DNA of 64,000 bases from HGM11416 sp045596285 (GCA_045596285.1 JAZOCA010000025.1:59104-123103), one strand, 5' to 3'. Shown: positions 18,270 to 26,697, counted from the stretch's first letter. Notes: generated by a model not told the origin, from the letters alone. Translations and numbers: made by a program.

Positions 18270-18375
18270 ATCTTACTCCTTAATTTTTTGGGCGCATACG
18301 CACCCGTTTGTATTTTTTACCTTTTAATTATAACATTTTTTATTTAAACCGAGTAAAAAAATATTATTCTTTTTA

Positions 18376-18472
18376 AAAAAATATTCTCTTATTTATTATA
18401 ACCTTTTTGCAAAAATATTCTTTTATTTATTATAACCTTTTCGCAAAAATATTCTTTTATTTATTATAATTA
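18376..18472. repeat. 34-bp tandem repeat, three copies
   Basis: Unit AAAAATATTC-TTTTATTTAT-TATAACCTTT-TCGC starts near 18376, 18411 and 18445 (the last copy incomplete). On the minus strand each unit carries a TATAAT-like word, upstream of the corrinoid-protein gene. Confidence 0.8.
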
Positions 18473-18473
18473 T

Positions 18474-18505
18474 AGTAGATAATCGACCTATACGGCCACT
18501 TCATT
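18474..18505 (-). repeat. Dispersed CTATA-GTCGATTA motif at a gene's 3' end
   Basis: Read on the minus strand: AAGTGGCCGTATAGG then TCGATTATC. It covers the last codons and stop of the DUF2284 gene. Confidence 0.7.
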
Positions 18506-19030
18506 AAATAAAATTACAGAAAAATATGTAACCGTGTTAACGGCGTTCTTATAATTAATATTGCAATCTTTTGCAAGGTCAACAACGCTTATGCCGTTTG
18601 CTTCAACCGAAGAACGCGCCTTTTGGGGAAATCTGCAAGGAGCGTTTGGATAGGTGCATTCCTTACATAAACCACAACCTTCTGCCGATAGAATTCTTAT
18701 TTTTTCGCCTTCAAAAAGCAAGGCTACCTGGTCTGTTATTTTTTCATGCACAATTCTGCCTGCATTCATTCCTTCAATATCAAAAGAATCTTCCAAGGGG
18801 TGGCAAGTTGTAAAAACCAACCCTTTTTCGTACTGCAAACATTTTTGCTTAAGTTCTTCGCGCGTGCCAACCCCTGGCGGGCATTGCCACGTTTTATTGT
18901 ACATACCGCAATAATTCATTGCGCATGCTTCTAAAACGTAATCCCTAAAGGGAATATCCTTAGAGTTTACAACGGCATATTCATGCACTAATTTTGCAAC
19001 TTTTTCTAATATATCTCTTTGCATATTCAC
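18488..19030 (-). CDS. DUF2284 predicted metal-binding protein
   Basis: 180 aa, cysteine-rich: CAMNYCGMYNKTWQCPPGVG near the N-terminus and GCGLCKECTYPNAPCRFPQ in the C-terminal half, the DUF2284 pattern likely to bind an iron-sulfur cluster or other metal. Family members are regularly found beside corrinoid methyltransferase genes, but no biochemical role is established. The frame begins directly after the stop of the reactivator gene; the GTG at 19030 and the ATG at 19024 are both possible starts. An electron-transfer or cobalamin-handling role is inference from context. Confidence 0.85.
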   Translation of the reverse strand: MNMQRDILEKVAKLVHEYAVVNSKDIPFRDYVLEACAMNYCGMYNKTWQCPPGVGTREELKQKCLQYEKGLVFTTCHPLEDSFDIEGMNAGRIVHEKITDQVALLFEGEKIRILSAEGCGLCKECTYPNAPCRFPQKARSSVEANGISVVDLAKDCNINYKNAVNTVTYFSVILFNEVAV

Positions 19031-20533
19031 CTAAAACATCATATTTTCTACGTATTTATCTTGAAAAACTTTTGAAAAAGAAAGTTCTACTATTTGCAAA
19101 GAATTCGCTATATTTTGAACTTTTTCAAAGGCGTTATCATCAATTAAACAAAGTTTAACCCCTGAAAGAGAAGTATTGCCAACTACTTTAGCAACCTTTT
19201 GCAAATCTTTTGGCAAAAGCCCAACGTTGCAAGCGTTTTCTATATTCATATAAAAGCCAAGCCCACCTGCAATATAAAGACTTTGAATATCTTTTATATC
19301 CACGTCCTTTTCAATAAGCATAGTTTCTATGCCCGCGCAAATTGCAGACTTTGCAAGTTGAAATTGCCTTATATCTTTTTGCGAAAGATATATGTCTTCG
19401 GTTAGGTAAAATCTATCATCTTTCAAAGCGCTTATAAACCTACTTTCACTATCGTAATTAAACGCTCCCGTTTCATCAATAATATCTTCGCTACGCAGTA
19501 ACGCGATTAAATCTATTAGTCCGCTACCGCAAATTCCAACCGGTTTTTTATCTTCAATAGTGCTAAAAGAAATTGCGTCATTTTTAATAAAAAACCCGTC
19601 TATAGCACCGTTAACGCCACCTATACCACATTCTATACAAGCACCTTCTAACGCTGGGCCGGCTGCGGTTGAAGTTGCGTAAAGCACACCGTTTTTAGCC
19701 AAAACTATCTCTCCGTTAGTGCCTACGTCTACAAGAATAGAAATTTGTTTTTTATCACTTTGATCCAAAGCCAAAACCCCAGCCGTTATATCGCTACCAA
19801 CGTATGCTGAAGCAGAAGCTAATAAGCACACCTTTTCTACAGGCAACCCAAGTTCTTTTCCCGATAAAGTTTTACCGCAAGTAAACACGGGAGTAAAGGG
19901 ATATTTTCCTATGCTTTCTGGGTTAACACCCAAAAATAAATGCAACATAGTGGTGTTTGCAGAAAGGTATAATTCTTTTACTTTTTCGCCGTTTGCAAGC
20001 AAATTAATAAGTTCTTTGGTTTTATCTATTATAAGAGATTGAAGTAAAGAAAGTTTTCCACTTTCACAGGCGTTTATTCTGCTTAAAACGTCCGCTCCGC
20101 AAACGGACTGAGGATTAAGCGCGGAAATCTTTTTAAGAGTTTTACCACTTTGTAAATCCACCAAACAAGCGCCCAACGTAGTAGTTCCTATATCTAAAGC
20201 AACGCCAAGCCCTTCTTTTGCTCCCTTAAAAACTTCATTACTACCTTTTTCTTCTTCAAACTGAGTAAGTCCACCGCCCGACTGCTGATTAAAATAAACG
20301 GTTACGTCTTCTTTAATTTTAGCCTTACAAGAAAGAATGAATCCGTTTTCATCTGGAATTTGCCCTTCTACTTCACCGCTAATAAGTTTTACTTTACACT
20401 TACCGCAAGTGCCTTTACCTCCACAAGAAGCAGGAAGGTAATAGTTGGCTAAGGCAAGCGCATCTGAAAGCGTTTGCCCTTTTTTGCAAACTATTGTATC
20501 ACGTTTTGGTAAAAGTGTAATTTTATATTCCAT
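19031..20533 (-). CDS. Ferredoxin-ASKHA ATPase, corrinoid-protein reactivator (RACo/DUF4445 type)
   Basis: 500 aa. Residues about 1-85 are a plant-type 2Fe-2S ferredoxin domain (ASCGGKGTCGKCKVKL with a later SCKA cysteine). Residues about 110-500 form an ASKHA/DUF4445 domain with GVALDIGTTTLGACLVDL, LVDVGTNGEI and YIAGGLGFYMNIENA. This architecture matches reductive activators of corrinoid proteins (RACo, RamA-like), which use ATP to return inactive Co(II) to Co(I). The C-terminal double 4Fe-4S module of RamA is absent. It lies in one operon with the corrinoid protein and a UroD-type methyltransferase. Confidence 0.92.
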   Translation of the reverse strand: MEYKITLLPKRDTIVCKKGQTLSDALALANYYLPASCGGKGTCGKCKVKLISGEVEGQIPDENGFILSCKAKIKEDVTVYFNQQSGGGLTQFEEEKGSNEVFKGAKEGLGVALDIGTTTLGACLVDLQSGKTLKKISALNPQSVCGADVLSRINACESGKLSLLQSLIIDKTKELINLLANGEKVKELYLSANTTMLHLFLGVNPESIGKYPFTPVFTCGKTLSGKELGLPVEKVCLLASASAYVGSDITAGVLALDQSDKKQISILVDVGTNGEIVLAKNGVLYATSTAAGPALEGACIECGIGGVNGAIDGFFIKNDAISFSTIEDKKPVGICGSGLIDLIALLRSEDIIDETGAFNYDSESRFISALKDDRFYLTEDIYLSQKDIRQFQLAKSAICAGIETMLIEKDVDIKDIQSLYIAGGLGFYMNIENACNVGLLPKDLQKVAKVVGNTSLSGVKLCLIDDNAFEKVQNIANSLQIVELSFSKVFQDKYVENMMF

Positions 20534-20589
20534 GGTAAATTTCCGTTAATAATTTATAACTGTAAGCGTATATTGCAAGCAAGGGCAAG

Positions 20590-21600
20590 TTATTTATTTT
20601 GATTATAATATTCGTCAACCGCTTCAAAAAAGGCTTCGATATTAGCCCAAGGGCTTGCAGGGGGAATATCGCAACCAGAAGAAATTACGAAGTTAGAGTA
20701 GCTGCAACATTCATTCATAATTTCCGTAGTTGAATCTTTAACAGATTGTGGATTACCGTTGCAAATTTGACCTGCGGGATCTACGTTACCCATAACCACC
20801 CTATCTTTTGGCATTTTTTCAAGCATATCACGCATTTTAACTGAATTACCAAAGTGATAAGCGGCCGAGCCGGTTCTTAAAATAGAATCCGTCATTAATA
20901 AAATATTATCCCCACAGTTGTGGTAAACAACCAAGAAATCATCCGTTTGAACTGCATCTACAATGCGTTTAACGTAAGTTTCTGAAAATTCTTCAACTAA
21001 AGAAGGCGAAAGCATCCCCGCAAGAGGTTCTGCCATAAACACGCCGTTTGCGCCAACTTTTTTGTATTCGTTAATATATTCAATAATAAAGTCGGTAACC
21101 TTTTGAAGCACAACGTGCACCATATCGGGATCAACGTAGCAGTTAATCATGGCTTCGCTAACGTCCATAAGTCTGCCAGCCAAAGAGAAAGGACCTATAA
21201 CGCCTGCGAAAACAGGTCTATCTGTAATAAGTTCTTTAGCCTTCTTAATGGCTTCGACGTATATAGGGCAACGGCCTGCGTTAACAGAAGGAATTTCAAG
21301 TGCTTCTGCTTCTTCTAAGGAAGTAACCAAAGCGCCAACTACGGTTGGAACTTCGTCATCTGAAAAACGAACTTGAGCGCCAAAAGCTTGCGCTTCAACA
21401 GATAAGTCCATCATACTAACTGACGCCAAAGTATCGTGTTTTTTTGCAATAAGACTCATGCCCTTTGCCTGCAAATCACTATTTGCAGTAATTTCTTTAA
21501 CGCTTACGCCTAAAAGGCTAACGCTTGGGAAAGAAAGTACGGGCATAGGTTTTTTAATTTTACTATTTTTAACTTCTTCAAGCCAAAGTTTCATATTCAT
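20590..21600 (-). CDS. UroD-family methyltransferase (MtaA/MtbA-like)
   Basis: 336 aa from the ATG at 21600, which follows AGGAGAG at good spacing; an upstream in-frame start at 21624 would include that site. The fold is uroporphyrinogen decarboxylase-like: GVIGPFSLAGRLMD, FMAEPLAGMLSPSLVEEF, YHNCGDN (His-x-Cys zinc site), VMGNVDPAGQI and VISSGCDIPPASPWANI (second zinc Cys). These Zn motifs mark corrinoid-dependent methyltransferases rather than haem-pathway HemE. It moves a methyl group to or from the corrinoid protein. No MttB- or MtaB-type substrate enzyme is present here, so this protein may itself act on the methylated substrate (inference). Confidence 0.88.
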   Translation of the reverse strand: MNMKLWLEEVKNSKIKKPMPVLSFPSVSLLGVSVKEITANSDLQAKGMSLIAKKHDTLASVSMMDLSVEAQAFGAQVRFSDDEVPTVVGALVTSLEEAEALEIPSVNAGRCPIYVEAIKKAKELITDRPVFAGVIGPFSLAGRLMDVSEAMINCYVDPDMVHVVLQKVTDFIIEYINEYKKVGANGVFMAEPLAGMLSPSLVEEFSETYVKRIVDAVQTDDFLVVYHNCGDNILLMTDSILRTGSAAYHFGNSVKMRDMLEKMPKDRVVMGNVDPAGQICNGNPQSVKDSTTEIMNECCSYSNFVISSGCDIPPASPWANIEAFFEAVDEYYNQNK

Positions 21601-21636
21601 AACGAAATCTCTCCTGAAATACAATTTATATATTTT

Positions 21637-22767
21637 TTATACAGTAGTGGCGATTTTTTCGCGGAATTCTTTTGGAGAAAGCCCCGTTTCAGCCTTAAAC
21701 TGTTTTGTAAAATAACTTTGATTTTCAAACCCCGTGAGAGTTGCTATTTGTGCAATAGATAACGAACCGTCGCGAAGCAAAGTCTTGCTTCTATTTACGC
21801 GGAACTTGTTAACGTAAACGGAAATACTCACACCCATTTCTTCATTGAAAATCTTGCTTACGTGCGATTTACTCATATACACGAAGTCCGCAATATCATC
21901 TAGGGTTATTTTTTTCATATAATTACTGCGAATATACCCTATAATTTTATGCAAAGTTACGCTGTGGCGAATATCCTTAAATTCAAAAACGTAACTAACG
22001 AAACGGTTAATAACGCTTGAAAGCCAAACGCCTAACTTTTCAACGGTGTTAAACTTTTCTATTTCTTTTATAAAACTGTTGTTAAGTAAGAAAATATGTT
22101 CAGTATCTGCACCGCCTTCTATTGCAGAGCGGGAAAGAAGCACCACAAGCTCTAACGCGCGCGCCTTTATAATTGAAAAATCTCCGTTTGAACGGAAGAA
22201 AATTTCACCTAAAAGCCTGTTAAGGTACTCCTTAGCGTTCTTTTCATCCCCCTGAGTTATTGCTTCTTGAAGTTTTTTTTCTAACTTCATGGGATACTCT
22301 TCGTGCTTGGGTAAAATTTCCAACTCTTTATAAATTGAGTTAAGGAAATCGCCAACTTCTTCCATTTCTTGCGGTTTTTCGTTTGAAGAAAACAACGCAC
22401 TTGCAACTTCCGCAAGGTCGTTTACCTTGCCGGTTTCCATTCTTGGCAAATTATACGTTTGCTGATCTTCTTCGTATTCCCCCATAAGCACAGGCCCTAA
22501 AACGACGGCCGAAACAAGTATTCCGTATTCGTCGAAAATAGGAACGGAAACAAAAATAAAATCCATCGGACAGTAATAAATATACCTATTATCCCAACGC
22601 GCAGATTCGTAAGAAGCGTAAAGATGGGTATTTTTATAATCGCATTTTTTAGGGCAGTTAGCGCAAAAAGTGGAATTGAAACTTTCAAACGTTTTAAGTT
22701 TAACGTCAAACACGTTTGCGTTTACGCCCGTAAGCGAAGCAAAATGTTTTATTTTTTTCTCTTGCAT
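21637..22767 (-). CDS. AraC-family regulator with PocR-like sensor domain (corrinoid operon)
   Basis: 376 aa. The N-terminal region (about 1-130) is PocR-like: KKIKHFASLTGVNANVFD, cysteines in FCANCPKKCDY, and FVSVPIFDEYGILVSAVVLGP. A helical middle segment follows (about 150-265). The C-terminal AraC helix-turn-helix spans about 270-372 (MSKSHVSKIFNEEMGVSI, GFENQSYFTKQFKAETGLSP). It is upstream of and co-oriented with the UroD-reactivator-DUF2284-corrinoid genes and has a GGGGGG ribosome binding site. It probably senses the methylated growth substrate; its sister regulator controls the adjacent sugar operon. Confidence 0.87.
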   Translation of the reverse strand: MQEKKIKHFASLTGVNANVFDVKLKTFESFNSTFCANCPKKCDYKNTHLYASYESARWDNRYIYYCPMDFIFVSVPIFDEYGILVSAVVLGPVLMGEYEEDQQTYNLPRMETGKVNDLAEVASALFSSNEKPQEMEEVGDFLNSIYKELEILPKHEEYPMKLEKKLQEAITQGDEKNAKEYLNRLLGEIFFRSNGDFSIIKARALELVVLLSRSAIEGGADTEHIFLLNNSFIKEIEKFNTVEKLGVWLSSVINRFVSYVFEFKDIRHSVTLHKIIGYIRSNYMKKITLDDIADFVYMSKSHVSKIFNEEMGVSISVYVNKFRVNRSKTLLRDGSLSIAQIATLTGFENQSYFTKQFKAETGLSPKEFREKIATTV

Positions 22768-23091
22768 TACTACCCCCCTATTTGAAATTTTTTTTGTTAA
22801 TGATAAAACAAGGATTTACCCTATTTTTTACTTAAGTTAATTGTAACATACTTTTTGCAAAAATAATATAAAAATATCATTTTTTTTAGAAAAAAATTCT
22901 TTATTCGCTTTGTATAAGCAAAAAAGAAGTTAAATACAACACTACCCCTAAAAAAAGAAGACGGCATAGAAGTAAGGATAAATATTGATTTTGCTACTAA
23001 TATAATTTTAACGAAAGCAATAAGAGCCTATTAATCGAAAACACAAAGACCGATGGGATGATCTCTTAAATAAAAAACACTTTGCATGATG

Positions 23092-23178
23092 AAGCCCAAA
23101 CATGTTTGAATGAAATCAAATACGCCTATCTATAACCTTGTAAGGCAAGATTTCATCCGCCTATAGTGGATTTATGCC
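23092..23178. repeat. GATGAAATC-type palindromic repeat, left flank of island
   Basis: AATGAAATCAAATACGCC, CTATC, AAGATTTCATCCGCC and GTGGATTTATGCCG follow each other in the same order as in the copy at 29120-29215. It lies just outside the sulfur island. Confidence 0.65.
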
Positions 23179-23311
23179 GTCGCAAGAAAATTTAATTAAA
23201 AACGTTAAGTAATAACTTGTCGTTTTTTTGTTCAATATAAAACTCGTTGATGCAATGGCCCGTCTAGATGAATTACTATGCACAATTGTTGCCGTTTTTG
23301 CTTGTAACCAA

Positions 23312-23340
23312 TTGAAAAATTTATAAAAATATGGTATAAT
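23312..23340 (+). promoter_or_regulatory. Predicted sigma-A promoter of the Crp/Fnr gene
   Basis: TTGAAA (23312-23317), 17-bp spacer, TATAAT (23335-23340), about 30 nt before the ATG. No GTGAC palindrome is visible here. Confidence 0.7.
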
Positions 23341-23371
23341 ACGAAAAAGTCATTTGAAAGGAGTAGAATCC

Positions 23372-24037
23372 ATGCCGCTTGAAAAATTCTACGAAACCTA
23401 TTTTCCATTCTGGAGCGTGCTTACCGATGCAGATAAGCAGCTACTGTGCGAAAATACGGCAGAAAAGCACTTTGATCGTTCTCAGCCCGTCCACGACAAT
23501 ATGGGTTGCACCGGACTTTTTATTGTGCGCTCGGGCAAGCTTCGTCTCTATATACTTTCCGAAGACGGAAAGGAGATTACACTCTATCGCCTCTCGCCAG
23601 GTGACATATGTATGCTTTCGGCTTCCTGCGTTTTGCAGAGCGTTACCTTCGACGTATATGTAGACGCAGAGGAGAAGACCAACTGTTATCATATCAGTGC
23701 ATCTGCCTTTAGCGACGTCAGCAACCGCTATCTTGAAGTAAAAAATTACGCTTTGGAAACCGCCGTTAGCCGGTTTTCCGATGTCATGTGGATTATGCAA
23801 CAGGTCGTTTTTATGAGCATGGACAAACGACTTGCTATCTTCCTTCTTGAAGAAGCCCAATCGAATGACACGGGAAGCGTGAATATGACGCACGAAACCA
23901 TAGCACGTCACCTTGGAACTGCCCGCGAGGTGATTACGAGGATGCTAAAGCACCTTGCCGCTGACGGCGTAATTGAGGTCACTAGAAAGGGCATCCTGAT
24001 TACAGACAAAAAGAAACTGCGGAGCATTGCCTATTGA
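23372..24037 (+). CDS. Crp/Fnr-family transcriptional regulator
   Basis: 221 aa from the ATG at 23372 (AAAGGAG site; a TTG at 23354 lies within that site). Residues about 20-130 are a cyclic-nucleotide-binding-like beta barrel containing GDICMLSASCVLQS; residues about 155-215 the Crp-type winged helix. The recognition helix reads TAREVITRMLKHL, keeping the Arg-Glu-x3-Arg triad that in E. coli CRP reads GTGA half-sites. FNR-type cluster cysteines are not evident, but several other cysteines could sense sulfur or redox species. Perfect GTGAC-N4-GTCAC palindromes occur at both divergent promoters 2.5-3.3 kb away, so it probably activates the CoA-disulfide reductase and rhodanese genes. Base use is richer in G and C than in the flanking operons. 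Confidence 0.88.
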   Translation: MPLEKFYETYFPFWSVLTDADKQLLCENTAEKHFDRSQPVHDNMGCTGLFIVRSGKLRLYILSEDGKEITLYRLSPGDICMLSASCVLQSVTFDVYVDAEEKTNCYHISASAFSDVSNRYLEVKNYALETAVSRFSDVMWIMQQVVFMSMDKRLAIFLLEEAQSNDTGSVNMTHETIARHLGTAREVITRMLKHLAADGVIEVTRKGILITDKKKLRSIAY

Positions 24038-24053
24038 CTTTGCCCCGCAGGTA

Positions 24054-24449
24054 TTATTCTGTTACCGTTCCGTATTTCCAATCGTTGATACCGCCGAACT
24101 CTTTAACATTAGTATAGCCTAACGCCGCAAGCTCATTTGCGGCGTTTTTACTTCTCCTTCCGCTTCGACAATAGACGAGGATCAGTTGATCTTTATTTGT
24201 TAGAACTTTCTCGGCTTTCTCTGCGATCTCATAATCGGGAATCAAGATAGCTCCTTCAATATGTCCCTCGGCAAACTCCTCTGGAGTTCGCACGTCTAAA
24301 ATGACGTATCCTTCCTCGCTTTCCATAATCTCTTTTGCTTCGGCAGGAGTGATCTGTTCATAAGCTCTTTTATTATTACCGTTGCACGCTACAAATAGAG
24401 TAACGAGCATTAACGCAACCGATACTACAATTATAATGCGTTTCATCAT
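24054..24449 (-). CDS. Rhodanese-like lipoprotein
   Basis: 131 aa. Signal peptide with lipobox LFVAC (Cys22), then one rhodanese domain with GYVILDVRTPEEFAEGHI and the active-site loop YCRSGRRS (catalytic Cys). It is placed outside the membrane and would handle sulfane sulfur there. The start overlaps the stop of the thioredoxin gene by 4 nt (ATGA), so they are co-translated in the CoA-disulfide reductase operon. Confidence 0.92.
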   Translation of the reverse strand: MMKRIIIVVSVALMLVTLFVACNGNNKRAYEQITPAEAKEIMESEEGYVILDVRTPEEFAEGHIEGAILIPDYEIAEKAEKVLTNKDQLILVYCRSGRRSKNAANELAALGYTNVKEFGGINDWKYGTVTE

Positions 24450-24748
24450 ACAAGCTCCGCAAGAATAGCAGCTTTGGGTTTTGCTCCGACGATTCTTGTT
24501 TTTTCTTTTCCGTCCTTAAAAACGATCAGCGTAGGAATACTCATCACACCATATTTTATAGCAAGGGCGTTTTCATCGTCTACGTTCACCTTACCAACGG
24601 TAATATCACTTCTTTGCTCGGCAATCTCGTCCACGATGGGAGAAATCATACGGCAAGGACCGCACCAATCGGCGTAAAAATCCACGAGAGCCGTACCTCT
24701 TTCGATTGCGTTATTAAAATTATATTGATGTAGTTTTTGTACTGACAT
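24446..24748 (-). CDS. trxA: Thioredoxin
   Basis: 100 aa, canonical thioredoxin with the redox motif WCGPC in FYADWCGPCRMISP and the cis-proline loop MSIPTLIVFKDG. It is cytoplasmic and reduces disulfides or persulfides. It lies 17 nt after the CoA-disulfide reductase gene and overlaps the rhodanese lipoprotein gene, which suggests a joint role in reducing persulfide or CoA-persulfide. AGGAG ribosome binding site. Confidence 0.95.
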   Translation of the reverse strand: MSVQKLHQYNFNNAIERGTALVDFYADWCGPCRMISPIVDEIAEQRSDITVGKVNVDDENALAIKYGVMSIPTLIVFKDGKEKTRIVGAKPKAAILAELV

Positions 24749-24765
24749 AAGATATATCTCCTTTT

Positions 24766-26448
24766 TTATTTACATTCGGTGCAGATGTACTCGGGCACCG
24801 TTTTTTCATTTATGACTGACTCGTACAGGCGCCATCCGCCTGCGAGATTGTAACATTCAAATCCGTTGCCAGCAAGGATGCGACAAGCGATATAGGAGCG
24901 CAAACCACTGTGACAATGCACGTACACGGGCTTTCCCTTGGGAATCTCTGCAATTCGGGAGCGTAGAGAATCAAGTGGAATGTGCATAAAGCCGTCGATT
25001 TTACCGCGTGCGACCTCGGTGTCGGTTCGGGTGTCAAGAAGGGTGACGCTATCGTCGCGAGGTAGCTTTTCTACGTCGTGCCAGAAGAATTGCCCTATTT
25101 TCCCCGTGATGACGTTTTCAGCAACAAAACCCACCATATTTACGGGGTCTTTGGCAGAGCCAAAGGGCGGCGCATAACAAAGCTCGAACTGGGCAAGATC
25201 TGTTACCTTCGCACCGAGTCGTATCGCAGTAGCGATCACGTCCATACGCTTATCCACACCGTCAAAGCCCACGATTTGCGCACCGAGGATCTTGTGAGTT
25301 ATTTTATCCCACAGCACTTTGACCGACATCATAGACGCTCCAGGATAGTAGGAAGCGTGGGACGCGGAATAGGTGTAAGTCTTATCGTAGTCATAACCTG
25401 CGGTAGTCGCGCTCTTTTCGTTGAGCCCCGTGGTAGCAATCGTCATATCAAAGAGCTTTAGCACCGACGAACCCTGTGTGCCCTTGTACTCTGAGGAAAT
25501 ACCGCAGATATTATCCGCCGCAATGCGTCCTTGCTTGTTGGCAGGACCCGCAAGCGGAATAAAGGAGGGCTCACCCGTTACAAAATTCTTGACGGTTACA
25601 GCATCACCCACGGCGTAAACGTCGGGAGCACTCGTTTGCATTTTCTCATTCACAATGATACTGCCACGTTCGTTCGTTTCAATTCCGGCAGACTTTATAA
25701 AAGCGGTATCGGGGCGAACGCCTACTGATAGAATAACCATATCCGTGTTAATCATGCCTCTGTTCAGCTCTACGGTCAAACCTTTTCCATTCTCCTGAAT
25801 AGCTACAACACCGTTACCAAGTGCTAGCTTGATTCCTTTTGATTTGATATATCGGTGAACATCAGCGGCCATATCGAAATCAATGGGAGCGATAAGATGG
25901 TCAGATAATTCAACAACGGTCACATTAAGTCCTGCGTTGGCAAGATTTTCAGCCATTTCCACGCCGATATATCCACCGCCGACAACCACCGCAGATTTCG
26001 GATGGTTATCTTCTATATATTGCTTAATCTTAATAGTGTCGGGAATGTTGCGTAGTGTAAAAACCTTATCGCTATCGATTCCATCAATATTCGGACGAAT
26101 GGGAGAAGCTCCCGGAGAAAGAACCAAGCTATCGTATTGCTCGGTGTATTCCTCACCTGTTTTTAGATCTCTAACCGTAACGGTCTTGTTTTCTGTGTCT
26201 ATGGAAACCGCCTCATTGAATATGCGAACGTCGATATTGAAACGAGCCTTTAAACTTTCGGGTGTTTGCAGAGTGAGATTTGCCTTCTTAGTGATCTCAC
26301 CACCAATATAATAAGGAAGACCGCAGTTTGCAAAGGAAATGAATTCTCCGCGCTCCAATATAATGATCTCGGCTTTTTCGTTAAGCCGTCTGAGTCTTGC
26401 CGCGCAGGACGCCCCGCCGGCCACGCCTCCTATGATTAACGTCTTCAT
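24766..26448 (-). CDS. CoA-disulfide reductase-type FAD oxidoreductase with C-terminal rhodanese domain
   Basis: 560 aa from the ATG at 26448, 7 nt after GGAGG; a GTG at 26454 is too close to that site. N-terminal FAD motif IIGGVAGGASCAARLRR, redox cysteine in SFANCGLPYYIGG, NAD motif VVVGGGYIGVEMAENL, FAD motif YAVGDA. Residues about 465-555 are a rhodanese domain with active site HCHSGLRS. This fusion is the CoADR-rhodanese type (for example Bacillus anthracis CoADR-RHD and the Shewanella Npsr), which reduces CoA disulfide, CoA persulfide or polysulfide with NAD(P)H. It heads a three-gene operon under a promoter with a GTGAC palindrome. Confidence 0.93.
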   Translation of the reverse strand: MKTLIIGGVAGGASCAARLRRLNEKAEIIILERGEFISFANCGLPYYIGGEITKKANLTLQTPESLKARFNIDVRIFNEAVSIDTENKTVTVRDLKTGEEYTEQYDSLVLSPGASPIRPNIDGIDSDKVFTLRNIPDTIKIKQYIEDNHPKSAVVVGGGYIGVEMAENLANAGLNVTVVELSDHLIAPIDFDMAADVHRYIKSKGIKLALGNGVVAIQENGKGLTVELNRGMINTDMVILSVGVRPDTAFIKSAGIETNERGSIIVNEKMQTSAPDVYAVGDAVTVKNFVTGEPSFIPLAGPANKQGRIAADNICGISSEYKGTQGSSVLKLFDMTIATTGLNEKSATTAGYDYDKTYTYSASHASYYPGASMMSVKVLWDKITHKILGAQIVGFDGVDKRMDVIATAIRLGAKVTDLAQFELCYAPPFGSAKDPVNMVGFVAENVITGKIGQFFWHDVEKLPRDDSVTLLDTRTDTEVARGKIDGFMHIPLDSLRSRIAEIPKGKPVYVHCHSGLRSYIACRILAGNGFECYNLAGGWRLYESVINEKTVPEYICTECK

Positions 26449-26479
26449 AAGCACACCTCCGTTTTCTTTCTGCGAGTAT

Positions 26480-26521
26480 ATTTTACCATACTTTTTTCGT
26501 ATCCGCTGTGACTTTTGTCAC
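26480..26521 (-). promoter_or_regulatory. Crp-type operator and -10 element of the CoA-disulfide reductase operon
   Basis: Palindrome GTGAC-TTTT-GTCAC at 26508-26521 (centre 26514.5). On the minus strand a TAAAAT -10 element lies at 26485-26480, giving a start near 26473; the operator centre is about 41.5 nt upstream, the class II activation position of CRP and FNR. No good -35 box is present, as is usual for activated promoters. Confidence 0.7.
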
Positions 26522-26527
26522 TCAAGC

Positions 26528-26664
26528 ATATTATATCATGAGTAAAAATGCTTGCTTGCAAGGGCATTTTTACGACCTGATTCAATAACACAGCCGCGCA
26601 GGGCGCGGAAGGTGCGTTAGCACAAAGACTTGCGAAGCAAGGATTTCTGTGTATATTATATCAT
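26528..26664. mobile_element. 113-bp structured insert with 12-bp direct repeats (MITE-like candidate)
   Basis: ATATTATATCAT occurs perfectly at 26528-26539 and 26653-26664. The 113 bp between them form a hairpin (GTAAAAATGC / GCATTTTTAC, 26541-26573), then a cloverleaf: closing stem ACACAG/CTGTGT (26588-26593 with 26647-26652) around three stems, CCGCGC/GCGCGG, GTGC/GCAC and CTTGC/GCAAG. It is not a tRNA by sequence. Insertion between two operators is the simplest reading. Confidence 0.5.
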
Positions 26665-26697
26665 ATTTTGTGCTACATATCAACACGAAAGTAGCTT

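Larger units (their letters stand above)
22768..23371. other. Intergenic region at the left edge of the sulfur island
   Basis: About 600 bp without a gene. It contains a GATGAAATC-type palindromic repeat (23092-23178) related to one at 29120-29215, and the promoter of the Crp/Fnr gene. Near 23028, ACACAAAGACCGATG resembles a word at 12643. Nothing else was recognised. Confidence 0.6.

Noticed and set aside
18270..22767. Cobalamin riboswitch ahead of the corrinoid genes
   Set aside because: No B12-box word or long structured leader was found in the short intergenic gaps of this operon.
26587..26652. Cloverleaf as a tRNA gene
   Set aside because: It has three arms and a closing stem, but no anticodon-loop pattern, no GTTC T-loop and no CCA-adjacent acceptor of 7 bp.
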